DNA of 64,000 nt from Aquanectria penicillioides (lineage: Eukaryota; Ascomycota; Sordariomycetes; Hypocreales; Nectriaceae), in the NCBI GenBank assembly GCA_003415625.1, contig PYIU01000006.1, positions 3,534,001 through 3,598,000 on the forward strand, read 5' to 3'. The notes beneath the pieces are model-generated. The model did not search any database. It saw nothing but the letters and a program-made list of their open reading frames with translations, and had not been told where the DNA came from. The position numbers and the translations under genes were made by a program. Shown here piece after piece: positions 20,782 to 32,223 of the stretch (its first letter is position 1; each line of letters begins with the position of its first letter).

Positions 20782-23700
20782 ATGGAAACCATGGACACCA
20801 TCTGCGCACTGGACGCCGCTGCGAGCATCCTCGCCGTCACGGAATTTATTACAGAGCTGCTCTCAACTTCCAAGGCCTCTCAAGCACAGCCACCGTTGCC
20901 ACTAGATAGCGAAGATGAGCACAGCGCTATTTTGGCAACACGCAAGAACCTGCAAAATGCGCTATCCGATGCTCAAATCTCTTATGCGCCGCAACAGCCA
21001 TCCGTGAATGCATTCGGGCCCTTAAACGGGCCGCTGGCATTCCGAGATATTATATCTTCTCGAAATGCTTCCGCAGCGCTCCTGGAGGACATCGAGAGTA
21101 TACTGACCCGGGTGCCTGATCAGCCACGATCGCAGCTACTAAGAACTGACACAGGAGACTGGCTGAGATCTAGGCTTGCTGGCTACAATGAGAAGCTACA
21201 GCAGCTTTCCCACACCGTGACCCATCAGGTCAGCTCTATTCTTAGGTACGTGGGCTGAATACTCCTCGCTGACGCTGATGTTTTTTCTTTTTTGTCTTTT
21301 TCGGTTTGATTTCGCCTATTTTCGCTTTTTGAATTTTTAAAGCCTGACATCACATGCCAGCTCTCGTATAAGCGAACTAACTCAAACTATGGAATCCTCC
21401 GGGGCTGAGGCCCGATACGCCAGGCCAGAACATGAATCCCGGATTGATGCTGTGTCTCGCGGCCTACAGGATCTGAGACAAGAAGTGCAAAGGCGGTCGG
21501 TAGACCTGGACGCAAGCTCCTTTGCCGCCTTCACGGAGGCCGATGTAAAATTATTCAGAACCCGGCTAGCCAGCCTCGCCAACTTAGAAGACGCCTTGCT
21601 CGCCGATACAATTGTGTCGAGCCTGAATTACAACAGCCGACCTGTACGCCTCGACTCTATACCACAGGCACACAAGGATACGTTCCAATGGGCCTTTGAC
21701 TCACGGCTCTCGGAATGGTTTCTCTCTGGAAGCGGCACTTTCTGGGTGTCTGGCAAGCCTGGATCTGGGAAATCCACCTTCATGAAATTCATCACCAGAC
21801 ATCCCCGGACGAAACAGATGTTGGCGGACTGGGCAGGCTCCTCCGCCACGCTGGCTATTGCGACGCACTTCTTCTGGATCGGAGGCACGCCAATCCAGAA
21901 ATCCTGGCAGGGGCTTCTCCAATCTCTCCTCTTTGATGTCCTTCGCGGACACCCTAATGTTGTCTCCCTCATCAGCCCTAGCCGCTGGGCAGCCGCTAAA
22001 GCCGGACAGTGGCAGACTGCTGCAGAGCCATGGCCCGTTTCTGAGCTTACCACTTCTCTGAGAACCCTGGCGACAGCTGATCACATGCCGCTGAAGATTT
22101 GCTTCTTTATTGACGGCCTCGACGAGTACGACAGCAATCATGCGGAGCTCTGCGAGGTTCTTCGTGATATGGCCAGCTCTCCTCATATCAAGATGTGCCT
22201 TTCTAGTCGTCGGTGGCCAGTGTTTGAGAGGAGCTTCGGCGGCGACAACCAGGAGACCCTGGATATTCCCGAGCTGACGCGCAACGATATTCGGAAGTTT
22301 GTGAATGGCCAGCTGCAGGCCCATTCACGATGGACTGCTGAAGTGGCTGAGGAAGCCACCTCGGAGAAAGCTGAGCTCGTTAATCGCATCGTGACCCAGG
22401 CCGAAGGTGTGTTTCTCTGGGCTTTCTTCGTGACGCGGTCGTTGCGGGAAGGCCTCTCCAATGGCGAGGGAATCGGAAATCTGAACCAACGTGTCAGCCA
22501 ACTACCATCGGATTTAGATCAGTTGTTCCAACACATGCTGGAAAGTGTGAACCCGGCTGACCACTCCAAGATGGCTGGAATCCTGCAGGCTGCAGTCCAC
22601 GCCCTCGAACCTCTTCACATCGACTTATACTGGCATCTGGAGATGGAATTCGAGGGCTACTGTTCCGCCTCCCACAGTCAGCTAGCAGGGTCGCCCGAGA
22701 GAATTGCCGTGCGCAGAGAGCAGACTATTTGCAGCATCAACGAGAAGACAAAAGGCCTTCTCCGGGTCGTATACGACCGGGTTGAGTTTCTCCACAGAAC
22801 CGTAAAAGACTTCGCCTTGACCAAAGATGTTGGCGAATACCTACGCAGCAAGCTCCCGGCGGGCTACAACGGGTTTGTCTCCATCGCCGCCGCATATCTT
22901 GGCTTCCTCAGAACCACGCGCCAGGACAACCCGCTGGTCGCAGACATCATAAGGCAGGGGCGTGGGCTGACCACCGGCTCTTTCATCGCACATCTGAACC
23001 AGGCCCTGGTATACGCCTCGGAGGCACTGAGGCAAACAGACCGACCTAGCTCTCACCAGCACCGGAGGATAGAGGAACTGCTGGACGAGTACGAAGCAAC
23101 CATCGTAGCCATGGTGAGCCTCGGCCACGTCACTGTCCGAGGAGTCAATTCCCAAAGTTGCGACAGGAGACTGCTCTTTCGCGAGGAGCTGCTTAGGCAT
23201 GACTTGACGCCCTATCTCGCTAGGAAGATTCGCGAGCAGCCAGACTTCCTCGGCGTGTTCGACGAATCGCCGCTGTTCGCCGCGCTCACGCCCATGTCTC
23301 GCACCAGTAGTGAGAGTCCTCCGCCTGTGCCAAGTGTTCTCAATATTCTCCTCCAGCGTGGTGAAGATCCCAACGCGTTACCGCGACAGCCTGGCAACGC
23401 GAGTGAATCTGATGTGCCATCCCCATGGGTGCTCTTTGCGCGGAGCACAATGTCGGTCTTCAGTATGCTGTCGGGGCCCGGAATGTTTCCTGCTCTGCGG
23501 TGGAACGCCTCCCTGAGAGATGCCACCTTTGGTTGCTTGATGTCCTACGGTGCCGACCCCAACGTGCCTCTCCTGAATCGCTTGGGGGCGCGCACCGTCT
23601 TCTCGCACTTCCTGGACATTTCTCTGTCCAAGTTCCTCGGCGAGGAGTGTTTCGAGGACTACCTTAGAACCTTAGACGCCTTTTTGCGAGCGGGTGCAAG

Positions 23701-24097
23701 TGTTGGCGTCCCTGACATTGCCAAAACCGTAGGCTCTAGTGCCGCGATGGCGTTTGGGAACCTCGCGAGGCGGCGACCAGAGGAGTCTGTGCTGACGTCC
23801 TTCTGCACTGAACTGAAAGGTCTTCTGGCGAGATTAGCAGCGGATGCACAGAGGGTTATGTTTGTCTCGTCCGTCCTAAATAGGCTTATTATACACTGTT
23901 CGGACAGCGAGGAGGACCTGAAAGAGCTGGAGTTGGCGATATCGCAAGGCTGTCCTGCCCATATTGTCGAACCTCTGACACAGCTGATCGCTTCAAAGAT
24001 GGTGGGTCGCCATGAACAGAGATCGTCGCAAAAGAGACTACACTATGACGATAGCAACAGTAGTGAATCGGGAATTAAACAATTTAGGCGAGTGTGA
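20782..24097 (+). CDS. NLR-like STAND protein with NACHT NTPase (1066 aa)
   Basis: Predicted cytosolic signal-transducing NTPase of the fungal NLR-like class, a group that includes heterokaryon-incompatibility and non-self recognition receptors. Exons 20782-21245 and 21361-24097 join in phase across a 115-nt intron. Residues 1 to about 165 form a helical N-terminal region (ALDAAASILAVTEFITELL) like the fungal STAND N-terminal domain. The NACHT domain has Walker A GKPGSGKST at about 286-294 and Walker B FFIDGLDEY at about 403-411. A sensor-like LSSRRWP and the winged-helix-associated EFLHRTVKDF at about 631-640 follow. The C-terminal third has degenerate ankyrin-like signatures (LLQRGEDPNA, CLMSYGADPNV, AFLRAGASVGV) rather than clean repeats. 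The C terminus is basic (KRLHYDDSN...). The frame is intact over 3.2 kb although surrounded by broken genes. The trigger is unknown. Confidence 0.85.
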
Positions 24098-25323
24098 AAA
24101 CAGCTGTGAATTGAATTGGCACGTTGGTAGCTAGCCCGCAACTGTGTGGATGCAGTCGCTAGATCCAAGCGCAACATGGACAATCAATCCATCAACAGCG
24201 ATATCTCCTGATACCTCACAGATAGCAGTAGCAGTAGTTGATGGATTTGGTAGATCTGTTTAAAACTGGGGAAAATCATAAAGTTAGCCATCAGAGAAGC
24301 CATGTCAGCAGGCAGTGGACTGGAGCCTGGACTTTCGCAAAACTGGTACTGCTTCAAGGTCTTAGGCTTAATATGAAGGCTGGAATATCACGAACTTATC
24401 TCATGTCGGAATTCCTGAAAGCCTTTACCAACAGCCGCTATATAAGACATTTATTGCAGCTACAGAATGAATAATACTCAGCAATGTCATGCTCTGGCGG
24501 TCCCCAAGTGCGATCGAGTTAGAAAGCTCAGTCACAGCGGAGAGAATTGCGTTGAAGAGATTTACGTCTTTTTCGAAACCTCCTTCGGTTTATGCATGCA
24601 TGAACATGGGATTGGGAGTTCCATTAAACATACTAAATTTCAAGCAGCTTTGGAGAACTGTTTCCGCCATTACCACACTGAGATTGCAGACCCGAAAACA
24701 CTCAAGGAGATTATGGTCAAAACAAGGAATTATTGGAGAAAACTACTTGCTGGGTTGAGTGACTAGTCACACCACCACCTCTCCAAGTCACTCAACCTAG
24801 CGGGTACACAAGACTTGAATTCTGTATCATTTTCTTATATCTGTCCTACAAAACGAACTCCTTTGCTCGTCTTGAGCCCTCTGAATTGTTACGTCGATAT
24901 ATATTACCCGCTCTCACCACAAACACCGCCTCAATGCAGCTCCTTCGTCGTCATTACTTCTAGTGAGTGCAATACCCACAAACTATGACTTAAAACTCCG
25001 GAGAAAAAGAAAAACGATAAAGTAGGACATAGCACAAAACAATTCTACAACGGGCGGGATGAAGTAATTGAGTGAAGCGCATGATCACTTAGGGCTACTG
25101 GACTAGCCACTGTGTGCGATCCAAAAACTAGAGCTATATTCGATGCTGGGGAAGGCAGGTTGTGCATGTATGAACAGAATGTTGTAGAGGATGGTGACAA
25201 GGAATGAATAACCCCGTCCTACCACCTAGCTTTGTTTGTTCAAACAGGTCACATTTCAACGACAAACTCCAATTTCATTTCTATAATTCTCTCTGGCTGA
25301 CCCCATCATGGCGTGAAATTTGA
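24098..25323. other. Intergenic, no supported gene
   Basis: Contains frames at 24238-24474 and 24467-24766 (about 80-100 codons) with no recognisable domain, signal or repeat. I leave them uncalled. Nothing else seen. Confidence 0.55.
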
Positions 25324-26259
25324 TTATGCGAGTGGAAATGGGTGTTCTTCGAGGTACTCATCCAGAGTGGTCAATCGACCTCGCGCATTCTCAGCCGCCC
25401 AAGCAACCAATTTCTCAGAATCTGGTCCGAAATAACCAAATTCGTGCTGGGCTTTGAGCCCATCAACCCAGAGATCAGGCGCAAAAGTGACCATGTTCCT
25501 GAAACCATCAAAGGATATCTGCTTATACACGATGGTCTTGCCCGTGTTTTTGGATAGGGCGGCGACTATTTCGGCCTGGGTGTACACCGCCGTAGCCGCG
25601 TGAAACGTCTTGCCTTCGTACTTGTCAGGCTCGGCGAGGATGGCACCAGCAAACTTTCCCGTATCACCCATAGCATCAATCAGTGGGAGCTTTGATTCAG
25701 CGGGAATAGGGCGTGACATCACCCAGGTGCCATCGTGAGCCGGTTGGGGCGCCAAGAAATTCTGCAATTGGAGATTCTCCATGAATGATCCCAGAGAGCA
25801 AAAGGCGCTCTTGATCGGGAGACTTCGAATATACTGCTCTGCTTCTGCCTTCGCGTCAAAGGGGGTAACATGTGTGTATTTGCCACCAGACATCTCTTTG
25901 ATTGATGGCAGAGTGCTGAAGATGAAGTACTTTGCGCCTTTTTCCACAGCAACATCGGCGATTGCCTTGGCGGTGTAGTACTCGACCTTGACAGTATTAG
26001 GACCAAAGGTCGGTACTGTCATAGCGTAGACGGTATGCACGCTACTCAATGCTATTTCAAGAGAAGCTCGGTTTAGCGCATCGCCCTGAACTACTTCGAC
26101 ATTCTTCTCAGCGAGCTTCTTTGCCTTCTCTGAGTCGATATCGCGAGTAATGGCGCGAATTTTGAACTGTTTGGAGAGTTCCGAGTCATTCAACACAAAA
26201 TTGACAACGGAGCTGCCTTGTTTGCCAGTAGCTCCAAAGACGGCGAGGAATTTGGACAT
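25324..26259 (-). CDS. NmrA-like NAD(P)-binding protein (311 aa)
   Basis: NmrA/HSCARG-type atypical short-chain dehydrogenase, a family that binds NAD(P) and acts as redox sensor, regulator or reductase. The Rossmann motif GATGKQG is at residues 9-15, after strand FLAVF. Strand-2 basic residues (IRAITRD) and the VVQGDALN motif (Asp after the third strand) follow. Later features are STLPSIKEMSGGKYTHVTPF with a lysine-rich active-site-like region, then FMENLQLQNF and PLIDAMGDTGKFAGAIL, all typical of this family. The start is the ATG at 26259, directly before the Rossmann strand. It is a single exon without breaks. It is divergently arranged with the broken Zn2Cys6 regulator at 27.1 kb, which may once have controlled it; this is inference from position. 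Confidence 0.85.
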   Translation of the reverse strand: MSKFLAVFGATGKQGSSVVNFVLNDSELSKQFKIRAITRDIDSEKAKKLAEKNVEVVQGDALNRASLEIALSSVHTVYAMTVPTFGPNTVKVEYYTAKAIADVAVEKGAKYFIFSTLPSIKEMSGGKYTHVTPFDAKAEAEQYIRSLPIKSAFCSLGSFMENLQLQNFLAPQPAHDGTWVMSRPIPAESKLPLIDAMGDTGKFAGAILAEPDKYEGKTFHAATAVYTQAEIVAALSKNTGKTIVYKQISFDGFRNMVTFAPDLWVDGLKAQHEFGYFGPDSEKLVAWAAENARGRLTTLDEYLEEHPFPLA

Positions 26260-27104
26260 GGTTATCGATTTCAAGGTGAAGTTATGTGGAAGTTGGCAAA
26301 GAAGTGGTGACTTGTCGGGTTGTCCTTGTAGATTGCGTCAGGTTTGGATAATGGAGGTTAGGACACTGATGCTGCAAGCTTTTATACATGTCTCGGCTGG
26401 TCAATGTAATGATGGTGGATACGTTTCGAGGAGCGACTACCACCGAGCTAACCAGGCAAGGAACAGATCTCGCCATTGACACACTCAAGTGAGAGACATG
26501 TACAATACCTTTGGACCGAGTCAGAGTTCGGTCAAATTAGCATGCTGCCAAAAAGGAATTCATGACATATGGTATCTGTAGCAAAATGACGCGTATTGCT
26601 TTCTGAAGTTCCTCTAGGTGGTTGTCTAGATTGATCTTCTCTTCATCCCTACTGGAGAGATCATCATTTACGCAAGAGAAAATTGTTGCTAGGGAGAATT
26701 GACATAGATTATTTACAGCTGAATTAGACTTTGATTCAATTAGAAAAGCTTTATGCGCGTCTCGATTCGTAGAATGGTGGTCTGGGTTTGAACTGAGCAA
26801 TCCTCTGTCTGTCTGCGCTGTCTACAATACCGTAGATGCCATTTACCAGAGACATGGAACATAATCCTATCATACCAAATCTGCGGAACTAAAGGATCAG
26901 ACTGATCGGTCAGCATCCGTGGTTCTACTTGGGCCGTCGATTTGTAAGATAGTTGCGGGGATGTCTTCGACCGCCGCATTTCTCGGCGGAGTTCCGGCCC
27001 CTGCTTGGCTTTCGACCGTCACATTCTCGGTGGAAGAATTTAGGTATCCAACACCACAATCTCGCTCATAATTCTCTAATCATTGTTTGGCCTCTACCAA
27101 TTCA
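26260..27104. other. Divergent intergenic region
   Basis: About 0.85 kb between the NmrA-like gene and the Zn2Cys6 regulator remnant. Two nearly identical short blocks occur near 26966-26992 and 27007-27035 (TTCGACCGCCGCATTTCTCGG versus TTCGACCGTCACATTCTCGG type). They could be a duplicated regulator site. No gene seen. Confidence 0.45.
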
Positions 27105-29339
27105 ATGCGGCATGTGAATTTTACACATGATCTTATCGACAAACCCTCCGACACTAGTACTAAAATGGAGCCTATTAACCACGAGCCTCAAGCCAAGCGC
27201 AGAAAGGTCCGAAAAGGAACCAGGAGCTGCTGGGAGTGCAAAGGAAGGAAGGTGAAGTGTAACTACATGACCCCGGAAGACACAGTATGTGATGGCTGCT
27301 TTCGGCGAGGCACAACATGCGTCGGCCAGGATCTGCCGGAGCACCCATTGGCCCCGGTTGACAAGAGGCGGCAAATGGGGAACCGCATGGTTCGTGTTGA
27401 AGAACTCATCAAGAGATTGGTAAAGAGGACCGAGGATGGCTCACTAGCCCCTGACATATCCATTTCAAGACCGAATGTCGCACAAGATGAGGCTCCCCTT
27501 AGTGCTGAAAGGCCTACAGAGTCGGCTTCCAGAGAGTCGTTGAATCGAAATATTCATTCGTCTCTCAACACCGAAGAAGGCACACCACCTTCACAAGCCT
27601 TAGTCACTGCGACTGAATTACGGGAGGCTCTCTGGTCAGACAGCGCGTCTGCTAATTCTCCGAATACCCAGGCTATTGATGAACGCGAGGCGTCTGAATT
27701 AGCGAAGCATGAAAAGATATCGGAAGCTCTACTGTCTACCTTCCCATCGAAAGAAAGTGTTCTTGTGATGGTCAAGATGGCTGGGCCAATGCCTTCTTTC
27801 TTTCATCAGTCGATTCGCAAGCCCTACAAGGATATCAAGGTTGACGAAAAGGAGACGCAGGATCAGCTGGCTGAATTAACGACTCGGTACACCTCCAAGA
27901 CTCATCCGCTCATAATTGCCCGGCAGATGCTCCTGCTAGCGATTTGCTTCCGCTATATTCACCCCGGCTTCCATCATCAGCTCGAGGGTTTCTCGGAATC
28001 ACCAGGAATCGTAATGAAACGAGTCGCAGACGCCGCTATTGGATTGATCACTGCAAATGCAGCGGTAGTGGGCACCGTAGGCACTGTTGAAGCATTAGAG
28101 TGTCTCTTACTTGCGTCCACTTTTCAGGCCGACAGTGGAAACCTCCGCTCTGCCTGGTCGACTGCTCGCCGAGCTATGTTGATGGCCCAGCTGATGCGTC
28201 TCAACCGGATTAACCGACCATGCTTGAAGTCGGTACAGGTAGGCAACAAATGGGATCCCCAGTTCCTCTGGTTTCGAATCGTACATCATGATCGTTTCTT
28301 TAGTCTCGTCCTCGGCCTACCTCAGGGGTCGACTGACATGACTATGACCAAAATGGTGGCTTGTTCCGAACCTGGCTTTAATACGAGATATCGGGGAGTT
28401 GTTCTGGGCGACAATCAGGGTAACAAATCAGGTGTTTCATTACATTCTGCTTAGCCATCTGCACCTCCCTTACATGCTTCGCTCATATGCAGGACCGGAT
28501 CTGAGCCGCTACGAATACAGTCGCATCGCCTGTCTGAATGCCAGTCGTGATCTGTTGGCTCGGTATATGGCACTTCGCAGTTTCAACAGTGTCTCCTACT
28601 GTTGTCACAGCATGGACTTTTTCGCGATCACCGCATCCATGACACTTCTCCTTGCGCATCTCGATGGATATCGCTCCAAAGGCGGCTTGGACAGCGCGCT
28701 CGTGCATCAACGAGTATCGGATCGCGCCATCATGGAGGAGATCCTCGACAACATGAGTCAAGTCGGGACATTAGACAAGGCCGAGACGCTGAGCGAGAAA
28801 GGTGCCGGGGTATTGCGCCGATTGCTTGATATTGAAGCCAATGCCGCCCTTGGCATGAGTTATCGCCTCGATAGAGACGATACTCACACAATGATCCCGG
28901 TGCGCTGCGTCTCAGTATTCCGCATTTTGGCGTGATCACTATCGCGCGGGATATCCGGGGCTCTTGCAGGGGGCCTGGAGATCATGTTGACGTTACGGAA
29001 CGTGACTTGGAACAGCCTTCTCAACGCACTAGGCTGCAAACTCATCAAAATATAGGGTACGAGGCGAACGATGGAGCAGCTGGGCAACTGCGAAACAGCT
29101 GGCCGACAAGCTGTGATAATGGAGAACAGCAGCCGAATCAGACAGTCCCGACGACGCGTATTGCGGAGAGCGACACTGTCATGGCCAGCTATGACAGCGA
29201 GCCTGCTTTCGATCCTAGGGTGACAGCATACCAAGAGGGCTGGGGAATTGAAGGCATTGATGTGACTTCTTTCAATAGTATGATCCAGGACTCTCTCGCT
29301 GAAGTAGAGGGTAACGGTGATCACTGGTGGCTGCAGTGA
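27105..29339 (+). pseudogene. Zn2Cys6 transcription factor with internal deletion and two frame changes
   Basis: The N terminus encodes a complete zinc cluster (SCWECKGRKVKC, nine residues, CDGC, six residues, C) after a basic stretch (QAKRRKVRKGTR). It is followed by the fungal-specific regulatory domain (RQMLLLAICFRYIHPGFHHQ, WFRIVHHDRFFSLVLGLPQG). After CSEPGFN near 28380 the sequence jumps to FWATIRVTNQVFHYILLSHLHLPYMLR in another frame. About 80-100 residues normally found between these blocks are missing. A second frame change near 28900 separates the end of that block from LSIPHFGVITIARDI. The final part (28932-29339) is acidic and ends WWLQ. No ordinary introns restore one frame. Only a truncated product ending at 28454 could be made. 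It retains DNA binding and part of the regulatory domain. Confidence 0.78.
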
Positions 29340-29647
29340 GGCTTCCAACCACATGTAGGGGGGCTTGACGGTACCAGACCGTTTCATTACTTTCACTCAA
29401 ACCTGACTTGTATGTCTCCTACCATGAATAAGGTGACCGGATGGTGAGGCAGATATTCTTCATAATATGCTTCAGTTTGCGAAAGTCGACGGGCTGCATG
29501 AGGCAGTGCTGCGTCTCAGAAAATACTGAATCGCTCCTATACCGGGAAGCGAGTTCCCGTCGTCCCCCGATGACAGGAAGATGAACTCTTTTTCTAAAAG
29601 TTCAGCCAGGTGAAAAAAAATATACCCTTCTCCTAAGTTCGACCCAG
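29340..29647. other. Intergenic, convergent 3' flanks
   Basis: Short spacer between two convergent genes. No feature recognised. Confidence 0.6.
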
Positions 29648-30931
29648 TCATAGAATACTCTCTTGGGACTCTGCATTTATTGCATCATGTGGAGAGCCGG
29701 GATTGTTCTGGCTGCTACTATCGTGGTGGCGTTGGTGGTCTTTTTCAAGATTGGGGTTTAATCGATCTTGATCAAATTGTGAAGTGATATCTTGTGAACG
29801 TGATGCGAGGTAGAGAGGGCGACGGCCACAAAGAAATTCCACCAATGGCTGTAGAACTGGAATGCAGCAGGCAATAATTATTGTGCTGGCCTCTAATCTG
29901 TTCGAAACCATGTTAACTGGCTTCATTGAAGCGGTTCAGTGACGACTTACACTGTCCAAATGGCAAGGTCAGCAGTATCATCTTCAAATCTTTATCAGTA
30001 AATGAAAATCATAAGTTCCATTAAGCACTCACACGAGAAATCCGCGCTTGCTAACTTTGTTAACTCGGTACATTTGTATATTGCCACAAGTGTTGAACTG
30101 TTGGCATCTAAGTCAGTAACACAGTCGATGATAGCAACGGATATCGTCAACTCACATAGTACCCACTCCAAGGGCCAACGACAGTACTATTTTCTTTCGC
30201 ATAGCCATCTTCAGCGACCACAAAACCACAGCGGGATACAACGCGAGGTAAAAGTCAGTGAACGCGGCCAGAGCTATAGACCGTTAGATATTCTCCCAGA
30301 CTGAATTGAAAAAAAGAAACCTGCCCCCGTTAAAAAGAGAGAACTTTATGATGATCCATGGACTGAAACACTCCTTTTCTTGTATCGAAAATTCCCATGC
30401 AGCTCGAACCGGTTTACATTGATTGAACGTTGCGATGACGCAGGCAACCAGTGAGGCCATAGATATACTTGGTAAAACCCAAAGAATTATTCGATTGGTT
30501 GTCTCAGGGATCAGAATTCGGATTAATAGAGCGGCAACGGCAAATTTGGGAATCCCAAGTGCGAAAACGCCGATGGTGAATCCTATTATTGTGTAGAATA
30601 CCACGCCTTCTTGTTGCTTCAGAGTGAGTGTGTCAAAGTGTTTTCCTCCGCCCTCTTTAATTCCTTTGATGGTCACGCCCACACAACCTATCTCACAAAT
30701 CTTTCACAGTAAGGCGCAGTTCAGGCCTTTTAAGTATAGGGTTCTTACTAGTGCAGCAACTGTGAGCCAGTCGTCGGCTTGGAAAGACCCCAATATCAGC
30801 TTCCTCGTGAAAAGTCGAGCGCAAACAAATGCGATGCTCAGTGCACATGCTGTCGTGATGATCGCAAATACTGTCGGGCCTCTGTCAGCGTCCAGGTACT
30901 CCTGAGTCTGGATATGAGGATTGGTCGACAT
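29648..30931 (-). CDS. Rhodopsin-domain (Pth11-like) integral membrane protein (340 aa, six exons)
   Basis: Seven-helix fungal integral membrane protein of the rhodopsin-domain/Pth11-like class, often surface sensors. Exons in transcription order are 30749-30931, 30325-30700, 30156-30273, 30033-30097, 29951-29981 and 29648-29897. Together they give 1023 nt ending in a stop. Family motifs appear only after splicing: ADDWLTVAAL in exon 1, FALGIPKFAVAALLIRIL, AAFTDFYLALYPAVVLWSLKMAMRKK, STLVAIYKC, YDTADLAIWTVLEAST, and IIIACCIPVLQPLVE. The cytosolic tail is Asn/Gln/His-rich. The exon 2/3 junction works only with a GC donor at 30324. The nearby GT donor at 30320 shifts the frame by one, so a one-base error or mutation in the GGGGG run at 30324-30328 is the alternative. 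The ligand is unknown. Confidence 0.75.
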
Positions 30932-32223
30932 TCTGCAGCGATGGGAATCAACTGGTCTGATTCGGGAGGCTGAGAGTGTCGAGAGTGTTGCAATTTGGTG
31001 GGAAATTTCAATGGGGAGAGAAATAAAATGAACACTGAGTCAAAAGGTGCAGCTGGCTAGGTTATATAAGTTGATCATGTTCTCGATGGCTGGTGGCGCA
31101 TTTCTATCGGCTTCTCCCAGCGACACGGTGAGCTTCTAGAAGCCACTTAGTAGGGCACATTCAACGCCATGAAGCCTCTCTCGGGAACTTTCAGACTGAC
31201 AAAATTTATGCTGATTCGTGAACGGCAGAATTGTCCATTACGGTAGACCCTGATTCGACCATAGCAGAAATTAACAGACTTATTGCAGGAGGATGACGCT
31301 GGGGCTATTAACATGCAAATAATACATTCCTTTCTCTTGTGACCCCTAAACATGACATGGGATTTGATCCAAGGCTCGCTGTTTGCATGCTCACTTTAAG
31401 TTTACGATGGTGAGTTAGCGGTTGAGGTCGGCGATGTGGCGCTGCGATTAACCTTGTCCTCTTTAGTATAATTTCTATCGATCAAGCTTTTGGCTTGTCC
31501 GAAATTGTACTGCGCATGTAAGTGAGTCGGAAGACCTAAATTTCATTACTCCAACCGTTTATTTGCGATAGTCGGAATATTTCCACCTCTTGATGCATTG
31601 CAAGCAAGTTCAGGGGCTTATGTGAGGCAATCATTGCCAGAGCCTTGCAAATTTCTTATGCTCAAGTCAGGGAAACTCGGACAGCTGCTTGCAGGCTACG
31701 ACTGCAATACCACGGTCGCATTATGGAGGCGGGGAGATTGTACAATTTTCCATGGATAATGCGCAAGTTTTGTCTGACCGAAAGTAAGCATCACCCGACA
31801 TAGGGCTTGGCCAGGGTCGGAGTCGTATGTGGAGTTGTTTCATGCCACGACGGCGACCCAAAGTCAGGCCCAGCTCGGGAGATTTACAATCAAGAACCGC
31901 TGCTTTTGATGCAAGGGAATTCGAATGCGGCGCGGGAACAATTATGCGCTTGACAATGACACTCGGCATGTTTTGCTTTACGCATTGTGAGGAATAGGGC
32001 TGCGCCACGATTGATAAATTGTGATATGCCAAAACGGTAGTGATAGCTAGCACGGGCACCCCTGTAGAACAGGAACAAACACATCCTCTGGATAGTAATT
32101 GGACAACCTATGTGTGTGGGTGATTTCTATTCTATTGTATGAAGGTTCTCCCCGGAGAAAAGGTATGGTACATGAAAGAAATATGAACTGGGAACAATGC
32201 CATCCTGTTCCAACTGAGTCAAC
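30932..32223. other. Intergenic, no supported gene
   Basis: About 1.3 kb upstream of the rhodopsin-domain gene. The open frames (for example 31721-32059, minus) lack domain features. Nothing else seen. Confidence 0.55.

Noticed and set aside
24467..24766. Open frame of 99 codons downstream of the NLR gene
   Set aside because: No recognisable family, and an overlapping frame on the same strand is equally long. Not supported as a gene.
28884..28930. A tiny intron to repair the second frame change in the Zn2Cys6 remnant
   Set aside because: The only GT...AG pair that fits is 16 nt, too short for splicing, and it would not address the upstream deletion.
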